In this document: positions 1 through 6,156 of the stretch, in pieces
Position numbering within the stretch: the first letter of the stretch is position 1
Layout of the letters: every line of letters starts with the position of its first letter
Assembly: GCA_934277865.1 (NCBI GenBank)
Contig: CAKQVW010000139.1
Coordinates: 1 to 7,191, forward strand
Length of the DNA: 7,191 bases
Reading direction: 5' to 3'
DNA from: an uncultured Pseudobdellovibrionaceae bacterium
GTDB lineage: Bacteria; Bdellovibrionota; Bdellovibrionia; Bdellovibrionales; JAMPXM01
The notes under the pieces: generated by a model
Database searches by the model: none
What the model saw: the letters and a program-made list of their open reading frames with translations, nothing else
What the model was told of the DNA's origin: nothing
Made by a program: the position numbers and the translations under genes

Positions 1-1209
1 GATCAACGAATGTGACTGCAGGCCGGTTTCTGGGTCGGCGGCTTGTGATTCGTAGGCCGAACTTGCATCGACCACCGAGTCCCAGTTGATGATGTTGAAA
101 CGTGGATCGCCGATTTTCACGCCCTTTGGCAAAACGCCTTTGAAGCGCAAGAAGTCGCGGCCCCACATCTTTTGAGAGTAGCGGTTCCAGCCCTCGACGC
201 CGTCACGGATTGCAGGCAGGAATTCACTTGGTACGTTTGGCGTCACATACCAGTCGATGGTTTTGCCTTCGGCAGGAACAGGGAAGCGATTTGCGACGGC
301 TGTTTTTACGCGGCCTTTTCCAGGAAGCGTCATCCAAATCGAATCGCTGAGAAAGCCGTAGCGTGTAGCGAATGGCTCGAGCGATGCATCGTCAAAGAGA
401 GGTGCTGGTGCATCTTTCACCAGAGTTTCGCGCGGGAAAACGCTCTCCATGAACTCGGCCACCTTGCCGTCCGCGAGTTCGATGGAAGATTCAATCAGGA
501 GGTAGTCTCCGTCTGCGATGTATTCCACCGATCGAACCCATGACGTGCGAGCCGGATTTTCGGATCCAAAAAGTCCGCCAAGCACAGGTGACGCTGTTTC
601 GATTTTCACCGTGAGGTTTGTGGGTGAAGTCGCGACGATGGGCCATTCGTGAATAAGGCGAAGTGGGATGTTGATGTCGCTTTGGTAGCGGTATTTTTCT
701 TCGGCCAGAAGCTGAAGTTTGTCGCCGAGAATTTGAAAGCGAACTGTCGCATGGCCGACAGCCATCGATTGCAGCAACATGCCGCCGTCTTCGCCAATCG
801 ACGAGTACTGAAGGTCCGTGCCGTAAAGAAATACGCGATCAAGAATCGCACTTCGCGCAAAGCTGACCGTGCTCGAGACGATGGGGCTTGTCGTCGATTG
901 AAAAGCGGGATGAAGCGCCAGATGAGTTTTATCGGAACCATCTGCTTTGGGGCGTGCCAGGTAGCGAGATTTGAGGCTCGCGATTTTGGCATGCGCAACA
1001 AGGGCGGCTTGCGTCTCGGGGCGGTCGTCACGTCGAACTTCTGAAGTGATCTGCGAGACCACATCCGGCGGGACTGTCTGCTCGAGAGAAGGCGACTTTA
1101 TGCAGGCGCCGAACACGAGAGCGGTCGCGAGCAAGACTGTTGATTGCTTAGTTGCTGACAGCGTCAGAAAATTCTTTACGAAATCCAAGATGAATCCGTT
1201 CGAGTTCAC
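1..1209 (-). CDS. DUF5117/DUF4953-like putative zinc metalloprotease lipoprotein, N-terminal part (runs off left edge)
   Basis: The minus-strand frame is open from a GTG at 1209 to the window edge, giving 403 codons with no stop. The GTG follows a strong Shine-Dalgarno (GAGGGGG, 1222-1216) with a 6-nt spacer. The N-terminus has a hydrophobic segment (about residues 24-35) ending in a lipobox, VFGAC, with Cys36 as the lipidation site, so an exported lipoprotein is expected. The last 120 or so residues (about 285-403) resemble the region just before the catalytic site in DUF5117/DUF4953 proteins: a WYVTPNVP strand, EGWNR, then GDPRFNIINWD (from residue 367) and DPETG. In that family these precede an HExxH zinc site, which here would be outside the window, so protease activity is inferred only. 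Residues 40-280 look lineage-specific. The gene is divergent from the one at 1399. I am confident of the gene and the lipoprotein signal, moderately so of the family. Confidence 0.82.
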   Translation of the reverse strand, partial: MNSNGFILDFVKNFLTLSATKQSTVLLATALVFGACIKSPSLEQTVPPDVVSQITSEVRRDDRPETQAALVAHAKIASLKSRYLARPKADGSDKTHLALHPAFQSTTSPIVSSTVSFARSAILDRVFLYGTDLQYSSIGEDGGMLLQSMAVGHATVRFQILGDKLQLLAEEKYRYQSDINIPLRLIHEWPIVATSPTNLTVKIETASPVLGGLFGSENPARTSWVRSVEYIADGDYLLIESSIELADGKVAEFMESVFPRETLVKDAPAPLFDDASLEPFATRYGFLSDSIWMTLPGKGRVKTAVANRFPVPAEGKTIDWYVTPNVPSEFLPAIRDGVEGWNRYSQKMWGRDFLRFKGVLPKGVKIGDPRFNIINWDSVVDASSAYESQAADPETGLQSHSLI

Positions 1210-1398
1210 CGCGTACCCCCTCGTGCGCTATGAAAAAATGTGAGGGCTAGATTCCTCCTGTGGATTGGCGATGTCGATAATCAAATTGAGTCGACGGAAA
1301 ATTGAAGCACCGCCGCGACAGATTGTGACAGAAAGCGAGATCGAGAACGGGCGTTTCTTGCTTGCGCGTTCTGACTTCGCCCTCTAGCTTGGCGCGCC
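1210..1398. promoter_or_regulatory. Divergent intergenic region with expected promoters for both flanking genes
   Basis: These 189 bp separate the divergent starts at 1209 (minus) and 1399 (plus), so both promoters should lie here. No convincing -35/-10 pair is visible. On the minus strand a poor match is TTCAAT, 18 nt, GATTAT (within about 1265-1305). On the plus strand TTGCTT (1358-1363) and TCTAGC (1383-1388) are 19 nt apart, which is too wide to be persuasive. A second purine-rich tract, AGGAGGAAT on the minus strand near 1252-1260, is not followed by a usable start codon. Confidence 0.35.
1216..1222 (-). promoter_or_regulatory. Ribosome binding site fixing a GTG start
   Basis: GAGGGGG read on the minus strand lies 6 nt before GTG at 1209-1207. 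It is the strongest Shine-Dalgarno sequence in the window. It decides this start over the in-frame TTG seven codons further in, which has no comparable site. Confidence 0.75.
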
Positions 1399-2052
1399 AT
1401 GGACCAAAAGGAAAACGAACTGGTTGATATCAAGAGCTTAACGGACGTGCCGGTCTCAAAACGTGATGAGGCCTGGGAAGCAAAATTTCTGAAGGCCCTT
1501 CCGCAGGCGCAGCTTCGCATCGTGAATGAGGCGCCTGTTGCAGGCCCGGATGGCTGGCCGTATCTCTTGGTGGCGACAGATGGCGACGAACCATTTCTGA
1601 AAGTTGCGCAAGGGCTGGTCAATCAGGGCGTCGGGGTGGTGATCAATCCCGAGAAGCCAATTCCGGACTACGTGATCACTTACGGCATGATCTGGAACCT
1701 GCGTGAGCGCGGAGAGTTTTTCACTCGAGTCGAAAAGCCGAGTACGAGCCCAGTTGATCTCAAAGATGGCCAGCAAGTCTACGCCGGGCCTCCGAGCGAA
1801 GCCTACTTGCCTAAGGATGTGCGTGCGATCATGCGCGAATTTTTGCGTCAGCAGAAGGTGACAGCGCCAAAAGTTTTGATGGTGAGCGAAGATCAAACGC
1901 GATGGGACCTGGCGATCTCGCTAGAGTCTCTGGGTTCGCCGCCCGATGCCGAGCACGCCGGCATTGCCGAGGCGATTAGTTGGTTCTTACCAGGCCATTA
2001 CTCGATCGTGTTGATGCGCGAATCAACCTTGCCAGGCTTTGTCGAGCTATAG
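1399..2052 (+). CDS. Conserved hypothetical protein, 217 aa (weak SseB-N-like resemblance)
   Basis: This is an ATG-to-TAG frame with good codon character and no signal peptide or membrane segment, so the product is probably cytoplasmic. I do not recognise it with confidence. Residues 49-108 contain GPDGWPYLLV, then a helix and GVGVVINP followed by YGMIW and a GEFF segment. A GxxIxINP segment after a helix is reminiscent of SseB N-terminal domains, but this is a weak resemblance. Residues 118-150 form a Pro-rich link and a charged helix. Residues 157-214 look like a second alpha/beta unit (KVLMVSE, ISWFLPGHYSIVLM). ATG 1399 is the only Met before residue 97, yet no Shine-Dalgarno is visible upstream; the eight bases before it are GGCGCGCC. 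The gene converges on the PilZ gene with a long hairpin between the two stops. Confidence 0.78.
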   Translation: MDQKENELVDIKSLTDVPVSKRDEAWEAKFLKALPQAQLRIVNEAPVAGPDGWPYLLVATDGDEPFLKVAQGLVNQGVGVVINPEKPIPDYVITYGMIWNLRERGEFFTRVEKPSTSPVDLKDGQQVYAGPPSEAYLPKDVRAIMREFLRQQKVTAPKVLMVSEDQTRWDLAISLESLGSPPDAEHAGIAEAISWFLPGHYSIVLMRESTLPGFVEL

Positions 2053-2053
2053 C

Positions 2054-2122
2054 AGGTACCGCCTTGTTTTTTGATTTGCAGCGCGTTCAACGCTGCGCAA
2101 ATCAAAAAACAAGGCGGTACCT
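2054..2122. terminator. Long near-perfect hairpin between convergent genes (probable bidirectional terminator)
   Basis: The arms 2054-2079 and 2097-2122 are perfect reverse complements over 26 bp, and an inner AGCG/CGCT stem (2080-2083 with 2091-2094) encloses a 7-nt loop, leaving a 2-nt bulge at 2095-2096. The element fills the gap between the two stop codons (TAG 2050-2052 and CTA 2123-2125) almost exactly, so a terminator or 3'-end stabiliser for both transcripts is likely. It is not a textbook intrinsic terminator: the T6 and A6 tracts sit inside the arms (2067-2072 and 2104-2109), not after the stem. It could instead be a palindromic repeat element or an RNase III substrate. Confidence 0.7.
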
Positions 2123-2551
2123 CTAGAAACCGCCTGGCCGTGGCAGTAGCTCGAGCAGGCACTCGCGCCAGTACTCGGGCGCGTCTTCCCGGAAGTCCAC
2201 CGCAATTTGCCAGCGATCTTTGTTCACGCGATTTGTACGCGTGATGGTCCCACCTATTTCCAAGTTCATCGCATCAATCATCAGATAAACTTTGTCGCCT
2301 TCGAGATCCTTGAGACTGAGGGAGTCGCGGAACGTTTTTGGGGCGAGATCGCGTCGTTCAATTTCTAGGAGAAAGCCGGTCGTTGAAGCCTCAATCAGTA
2401 AGCCCTTTCGTGCAAGCAGGGTCATGTGGTCGATTGAGGTGAGGCCTCGAATCGGTAGCGGCTCAAGGTCCTCACGAGCGGCTCTCTGGCTGTGAGCCTC
2501 TCGATCGGATTTTGGTGCGGCTTTGAGTCGCGCTGATTTTTTGTCGGCCAT
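2123..2551 (-). CDS. PilZ-domain protein, degenerate ligand motifs
   Basis: This 142-aa soluble protein starts at ATG 2551 after GAGG with a 5-nt spacer. Residues 1-30 are charged and probably disordered. From about residue 40 the pattern fits a PilZ beta-barrel: a strand leading into EASTTGFLLEIER (54-66), DSLSLKDLEGDKVYLMI (76-92), EIGGTITRTNRV (98-109), WQIAVDF (114-120), and a closing helix APEYWRECLLELL (124-136). PilZ domains commonly bind cyclic di-GMP through RxxxR and D/NxSxxG. Here the second motif reads EASTTG, with Glu in place of Asp/Asn, and no exact RxxxR is present in the N-terminal part (Arg17, Arg23 and Arg26 are wrongly spaced). It may bind weakly, bind something else, or act by protein contact. 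The fold is likely; the ligand is uncertain. It lies 164 bp downstream of the transferase gene and may have its own promoter. Confidence 0.8.
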   Translation of the reverse strand: MADKKSARLKAAPKSDREAHSQRAAREDLEPLPIRGLTSIDHMTLLARKGLLIEASTTGFLLEIERRDLAPKTFRDSLSLKDLEGDKVYLMIDAMNLEIGGTITRTNRVNKDRWQIAVDFREDAPEYWRECLLELLPRPGGF

Positions 2552-2715
2552 GTATACCTCGCTGTCTTAAATAACTCTTCGGAGATCACCCGACCTAAGT
2601 TGAGAGACATTCCTGGGTTCTGAAAAGAACGCGAAAAAACATGTCCCATTGTGAGGCGCCGATCAGAGAAGCTTAGGATTTTCAGAAGGATGCAAATCGG
2701 GCAGGGGTTGTTTTT
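2552..2715. promoter_or_regulatory. Upstream region of the PilZ gene
   Basis: This 164-bp gap separates the stop of the phosphopantetheinyl transferase gene from the start of the PilZ gene on the same strand. It is long enough for a PilZ promoter and holds a 14-bp inverted repeat. I see no clear sigma-70, sigma-54 or sigma-28 promoter, and no GC-rich hairpin followed by a T-run after the transferase gene, so readthrough into the PilZ gene is possible. Confidence 0.35.
2617..2630. repeat. 14-bp inverted repeat upstream of the PilZ gene
   Basis: GTTCT and AGAAC flank a GAAA spacer, giving a perfect 5-bp inverted repeat 66-79 bp before the PilZ start. The size suits a dimeric regulator's operator, but a 5-bp dyad can arise by chance and I know of no regulator to attach to it. 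Confidence 0.3.
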
Positions 2716-3342
2716 TTACTGTCGAACTTTCTTACCGAGAGCAAAGATACGGTGCTCCAAAGTGGCGAGAACTCCGGTGGCGATATGGGTTTCGAAACGT
2801 GCCGTGAAAGAGTATCCAGACTCGAAATCGGGTTCGAGTTTGAGTAGCTCCACGTTCGTGTAGTTCAGAGTTCGATCTGCAAATGCATTTCCGAAGCATT
2901 TGATCGCGGCCTCTTTTGCCGTCCAGATAGAAGTTGCAATCTGGGAGGCGTAGGCAAGCGCAAGTTGATCGCGCAGAAAAGACTCGCTGGCGTGCGGAAG
3001 GACTCGCGCTGCAATGGGCACGGTGATTCGAGCGGCGATTTCGACATCAAAACCGATACTGCCATCGAACCGAGGCGCGAGCACAAAGCCGCCGAGGTCG
3101 GGACAGTGTGAGATTGAAAGCGCATGCCCAACGAGACGAGGAATTTCGCGCAAGTTCTGAAGGCGAACTAGATTCTCAGCATGATGTTCCGTCGATGCTT
3201 GTAGTGACTCGCCGACAGCGCTGCGTATGGCGAGTCGATGATTGCTGCTGTCGGAGCTCCATGTTTCAGAAACGCGGACGATGCTGCGACTGAGACCCAT
3301 TGGTTCGGCAAGTCGGCGCTTCAACCAGGTCTCGACGTTCAT
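2716..3342 (-). CDS. 4'-phosphopantetheinyl transferase (Sfp/EntD-type superfamily)
   Basis: The enzyme moves 4'-phosphopantetheine from coenzyme A to a conserved Ser of acyl, peptidyl or aryl carrier proteins, releasing 3',5'-ADP; it acts in the cytoplasm and needs Mg2+. The 208-aa product shows the superfamily motifs in order: SISHC (76-80), GFDVE (97-101, with metal-binding Asp99 and Glu101) and WTAKEAAIK (140-148, with Glu144 and Lys148). A length near 210 aa suits the Sfp/EntD class rather than AcpS (about 120 aa). ATG 3342 overlaps the nadA stop as ATGA, so translation is probably coupled; the frame stays open upstream, but that part only reads nadA out of frame. The target carrier protein cannot be told from this window. 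Confidence 0.88.
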   Translation of the reverse strand: MNVETWLKRRLAEPMGLSRSIVRVSETWSSDSSNHRLAIRSAVGESLQASTEHHAENLVRLQNLREIPRLVGHALSISHCPDLGGFVLAPRFDGSIGFDVEIAARITVPIAARVLPHASESFLRDQLALAYASQIATSIWTAKEAAIKCFGNAFADRTLNYTNVELLKLEPDFESGYSFTARFETHIATGVLATLEHRIFALGKKVRQ

Positions 3343-4388
3343 TTGAGGCCGGGGTCCTTGAATACACTGGGCCAGTCGACGGCGCGTCCTTCTGTGATGG
3401 CCATCATGCGCTCGAGGCTGACTTTGGCCAGAGTCTGCACGTCTTCGCGAACCGTGACCTCCGGTGAAAGGCTCTTCAGGGCATCTCGAATTTTTTCCAG
3501 AGTGTTGAGCTTCATGTACGGACACTCGTTGCAGGCACAAGAACCTTCGGCCGGTGCCTGAATCAGCTCGGCGTCTGGACGCGCTCGCTGCATTTGATGA
3601 AGGATGCCGTGCTCGGTTGCGACGATGAACTGTGTTCGTTCGCGATTGTTTTTGACCTCGTCCAAGAGTCGAGACGTGGAGCCGATGACGTCGCTTTCGG
3701 CGAGAATCGCGGGATCACATTCGGGGTGGGCGATGACCAGAGCCTTGGGATAGCGAAGTTTCAGTTCCTGCAAGCGCCGCGATGAAAACAGCACATGCAC
3801 CTCGCATGAGCCGTCCCAGAGAATCATTTCGCGGCCAAGTTTTTTCGCCAAGTAGCGACCGAGATTGCGATCGGGACCAAAAAGGATGCGCCGGTCTTTT
3901 GGAATTGCGTCAACAATTTTTTCTGCGTTCGATGAGGTCACGCAAACGTCGGTGATGGCCTTCACTTCGGCACTGGAATTGACGTACGTGAGACAGATTG
4001 CGTCCGGATATTGGAGGCGCCATTCGAGATACTTCTTGTATGGTGAATGGTCGACAAGCGAGCAGCCGGCTTTTGTGTCTGGCACCAAGACTCGTTTATT
4101 CGGAGACAAGAGCTTCACGCTTTCGGCCATAAAGACGACACCGGCCATGAGGACGACGGGGTTGTCGGTCCGTTGGCCCCATTGTGCCAAAGCGAGAGAG
4201 TCGCCAACATGATCCGCCAGGTCCTGGATCGCTCCGTCTTCGTAGTAATGGGCTAGTATCAGCGCATTGTGTTTGCTGCGAAGTTCTTGGATTTCATTCT
4301 TCAACGCTACGTCGTGGCTCGCCATGGCGCGGTTATCTTGTTTCCGGCATGCGGGGTCAAGGGATCTGATAAAGCTCAAGTTTTTCAT
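3339..4388 (-). CDS. nadA: Quinolinate synthase NadA
   Basis: NadA condenses iminoaspartate with dihydroxyacetone phosphate to give quinolinate, the step of de novo NAD synthesis after NadB (or aspartate dehydrogenase). It is a cytoplasmic enzyme with a labile 4Fe-4S cluster held by three Cys. With the start at 4388 (349 aa), the cluster ligands are Cys109 (AGCSLVDH), Cys195 (WDGSCEVH) and Cys289 (last Cys of CACNEC), in close agreement with E. coli Cys113, 200 and 297. Other family blocks are LILAHYY, MAESVK, YVNSSAEVKA, TSSNA, HPECD and ATEHG. The ATG at 4388 follows AGGA with an 8-nt spacer. An ATG at 4325 (328 aa) has no such site but begins nearer to where the family's conservation starts. 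A TTG at 4448 also lies in frame and looks unlikely. No nadB or nadC is in the window. The gene overlaps the following transferase gene by 4 nt. Confidence 0.95.
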   Translation of the reverse strand: MKNLSFIRSLDPACRKQDNRAMASHDVALKNEIQELRSKHNALILAHYYEDGAIQDLADHVGDSLALAQWGQRTDNPVVLMAGVVFMAESVKLLSPNKRVLVPDTKAGCSLVDHSPYKKYLEWRLQYPDAICLTYVNSSAEVKAITDVCVTSSNAEKIVDAIPKDRRILFGPDRNLGRYLAKKLGREMILWDGSCEVHVLFSSRRLQELKLRYPKALVIAHPECDPAILAESDVIGSTSRLLDEVKNNRERTQFIVATEHGILHQMQRARPDAELIQAPAEGSCACNECPYMKLNTLEKIRDALKSLSPEVTVREDVQTLAKVSLERMMAITEGRAVDWPSVFKDPGLK

Positions 4389-4672
4389 GTGCGGTGTCCT
4401 ACTTTGGTTCTGTTGCCCAGCACTGTCTAAAGTCGAGAATGTCCTCAAATCGTAATCAAACGTTCGTCGTGAAAGAGGCGAGTCGTGATGAGACGGCGTG
4501 ACGACCTTTCTAGATCTCTCCTTAATAAAGATTAGATGAAGGTCCGATGAGGACTTAAGGCGCTGTCATGGTCCATAGGTCCTAAGCCCGCGCCGCTGAA
4601 GGTGAAAGTTTGCTTTTGAAAAGGTCGTTTGGACGTCTTTTGTTAGAGGCCTTTGGGTGCCATGTGAATAAC
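4389..4672. promoter_or_regulatory. Divergent intergenic region between nadA and the plus-strand envelope cluster
   Basis: These 284 bp must hold the promoters for nadA (minus) and for the lipoprotein/FliG-like/barrel cluster (plus). The stretch around 4521-4540 is AT-rich (CTTAATAAAGATTAGAT) and is the likeliest place for a -10 element, but no good -35/-10 pair is clear. GGTCC occurs three times within 42 bp (4541-4545, 4570-4574, 4578-4582). I see no convincing gene inside, although the plus-strand frame of the next gene is open back to a TTG at 4610. Confidence 0.35.
4550..4583. repeat. Imperfect inverted repeat ahead of the plus-strand cluster
   Basis: AGGACTTA (4550-4557) can pair with TAGGTCCT (4576-4583) over 8 positions with one G-T wobble in RNA and an 18-nt loop. 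It lies 27-60 nt before the TTG at 4610, in the likely 5' leader or operator zone of the plus-strand cluster. It is a modest structure that could be chance. Confidence 0.25.
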
Positions 4673-4885
4673 ATGGCGCGGGCAATTTATATTTTTCTAT
4701 CTTTGATTCTCGCGGTGACGACGGGTTGCGGAGAAAGCAGCAAATCGCTTGAGAAATTCTTGGGTCCCGTAGTCGGCGAGACAATTCTTCCAAGTTACAA
4801 TCTCGATTTTGACCCATCGGTCTGGGACTTTGGCGAAGTCCTGCCTTTTCTGGCCAGTTCTTACAATCATTGGAAAACTCGCTGA
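4673..4885 (+). CDS. Short lipoprotein or membrane-anchored ORF, possibly the 5' part of the next gene
   Basis: From ATG 4673 the 70-aa product starts with a classic export signal, MARAIYIFLSLILAVTTGC, whose end matches the permissive lipobox pattern (T-T-G before Cys19). About 50 residues follow with no recognised domain. The start is unsure: ATG 4673 and the in-frame GTG 4664 lack a good ribosome binding site, while a TTG at 4610 follows GAAGGTG at about 5 nt but would add 21 residues before the signal. The ORF overlaps the next by 16 nt in another frame. Its last 8 or so codons look less protein-like than the -1 frame there (QFLQSLENSL), which continues straight into the next ORF. It may therefore be the N-terminal segment of one longer protein, separated by a frameshift. 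Family unknown. Confidence 0.55.
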   Translation: MARAIYIFLSLILAVTTGCGESSKSLEKFLGPVVGETILPSYNLDFDPSVWDFGEVLPFLASSYNHWKTR

Positions 4886-6108
4886 CAAATTCTCTCAACT
4901 CAACGCTTCCCAATGCACTTTCAAAAGTGGGCCAGCCGACTGCTGCTCAGAACGACCCGAGCAGCGGATTGACAGCAAGTTCGCTTCAGGACATCAAGCT
5001 TGGCCTGTGGGGAGTCAGCGGGGCTGTCATTCTTGCGATTCTGATTCTGGCGGCCGCCGTCTTTGGCTTGGGTGGAAAAATTGAATCGGCACTTGGCCGT
5101 GCGATTGAGACGAAGTTAGGTCCGCTCTTAGAAGGCGGAGTTGGCGGCGGGTCTGTTGCCGCAGCCGCGGGCGGTTTATCAAATGACGATTCGGATGATG
5201 AGGATGCCAGCCAGGAACTTACGGGTTCTAGTGACAGTTCCAACCGAGCGGTTACTGATCTGCCGCTTGAAGCGTTGCTGAACCTCTTTGCTGACTGCTA
5301 TTGGACAAAACAAGATGCTTATGCGCATTTCCTGTGGACAGAGATGTCGCAGAAACAGCGAACCGAGTTTCTTGGCCTACCAGAAGTAAAACAACTTTAT
5401 CTTTCTTATTTGTCCTTCATCAGGCAGTTCCCACCCGTGAACGCCAATCATCACACGGATGCGCGCTATCTAACTGCAATTGCGCAGTTCCGTTTTATGA
5501 GTCAACACGACCTCGCATCTTGGATCATGCAGAACCAGCCGTACCTGTTGCGCCTCACTCCACTTCGTTGGGAGAACTTGCCAATCTCATTGGTTGACCG
5601 AATCAATCTTACGATGAGCATGTCAAATGGAAGCCTTGGCGACCCTTCGCAGCTAGATCCCGCAAATGTTGTTGTAAGCCATCGCAGTCAGCCGCGCGAA
5701 CTTGCAATGCCATTGAAAGTGAAGTCCATATCGCTTGAAGATGAAGTGTTCCTCTGGACGAATGCACAAAAGATTCCCTCATACATGCGTGTGTCACTTC
5801 CTGCTTTGGTCTGGTTGGCGGCCTGTCCAATTGAAGTTCGAAAAACAGTTTTGGCCGATTACAACGCGAGAGACTTGGCAGAGGCCTGGGTCGGACCAGA
5901 TGAGGTCTTGGCATCGATTGGTGAAGCATTGCCTTCCAAAAAACTTAATATGCTGCAATCATATATGAAGGAAACGAAGCCGTCGCGAAGGTCGGAAATT
6001 TATCTGGCCTTGGTTCACGCAGGTGTTGAAAGCCTAGCGGCAACTGAAGGTCGTAGTGATTCGGACACCGAAGCGGATTACGAATCGCAGGCGGGTGAAG
6101 CAGCCTAG
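4870..6108 (+). CDS. Inner-membrane protein with FliG-C-like cytoplasmic region
   Basis: The 412-aa product has a Ser/Asn-rich N-terminus (1-42), one transmembrane helix (about 44-69, with AVILAILILAAAVFGLGG), a Gly/Ala linker and very acidic stretch (88-125), then a mainly helical region to about residue 390 and an acidic tail. The part around residues 335-385 (DLAEAWVGPDEVLASI, then LPSKKLNMLQSYM and a conserved-looking helix) resembles the armadillo-like C-terminal helices of the flagellar switch protein FliG (DLAxALKG, LSxRAAxxL). This is a by-eye match, not proof. It is not a standard FliG: full-length FliG is about 330-350 aa with no membrane segment. TTG 4870 is the only plausible start and has no Shine-Dalgarno; the next candidates (GTG 4927, TTG 4969) are no better. 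Translation may depend on the overlapping upstream ORF. The barrel gene follows after 48 bp, so the two are probably in one operon. Confidence 0.72.
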   Translation: MENSLTNSLNSTLPNALSKVGQPTAAQNDPSSGLTASSLQDIKLGLWGVSGAVILAILILAAAVFGLGGKIESALGRAIETKLGPLLEGGVGGGSVAAAAGGLSNDDSDDEDASQELTGSSDSSNRAVTDLPLEALLNLFADCYWTKQDAYAHFLWTEMSQKQRTEFLGLPEVKQLYLSYLSFIRQFPPVNANHHTDARYLTAIAQFRFMSQHDLASWIMQNQPYLLRLTPLRWENLPISLVDRINLTMSMSNGSLGDPSQLDPANVVVSHRSQPRELAMPLKVKSISLEDEVFLWTNAQKIPSYMRVSLPALVWLAACPIEVRKTVLADYNARDLAEAWVGPDEVLASIGEALPSKKLNMLQSYMKETKPSRRSEIYLALVHAGVESLAATEGRSDSDTEADYESQAGEAA

Positions 6109-6142
6109 TTTTGATCATACGTCACAGGTTGATTGAACAAAC

Positions 6143-6149
6143 GGAAGGG
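6143..6149 (+). promoter_or_regulatory. Ribosome binding site of the beta-barrel gene
   Basis: GGAAGGG ends 7 nt before ATG 6157. It decides the start in favour of this ATG over the in-frame TTG at 6133, which lies upstream of the site. Confidence 0.7.
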
Positions 6150-6156
6150 TTCATAT

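Noticed and set aside
606..1064. A 152-codon minus-strand ORF and several plus-strand ORFs within 172-1243
   Set aside because: They overlap the 403-codon minus-strand lipoprotein frame, which has a strong ribosome binding site, a lipobox and family motifs. The others have Arg/Cys-rich, low-complexity translations typical of shadow frames.
1252..1260. AGGAGGAAT on the minus strand as a ribosome binding site for another start
   Set aside because: It is followed by TAG and no start codon at a suitable distance. GAGGGGG before GTG 1209 fits better.
1391..1402. GGCGCGCC followed by CCATGG, and GGTACC next to TCTAGA near 2117-2127, resembling cloning sites
   Set aside because: Both lie within otherwise natural gene order with no vector sequence nearby. 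Short palindromes like these occur by chance.
3343..3540. N-terminal extension of the phosphopantetheinyl transferase up to 3540
   Set aside because: The extension only reads nadA out of frame. ATG 3342 in the ATGA overlap gives a normal-length enzyme.
4389..4448. Longer nadA start at TTG 4448
   Set aside because: The added 20 residues are unlike NadA. ATG 4388 has an AGGA site at 8 nt and gives a family-like length.
4813..4885. Programmed -1 ribosomal frameshift signal
   Set aside because: No X-XXY-YYZ heptamer is in the right phase and no strong downstream stem is apparent. A frameshift is kept as a possibility only because of the ORF layout.
4566..4913. A 115-codon minus-strand ORF opposite the short lipoprotein ORF
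   Set aside because: It has no recognisable domain and lies antisense to a frame with a clear export signal. Its composition looks like a shadow.
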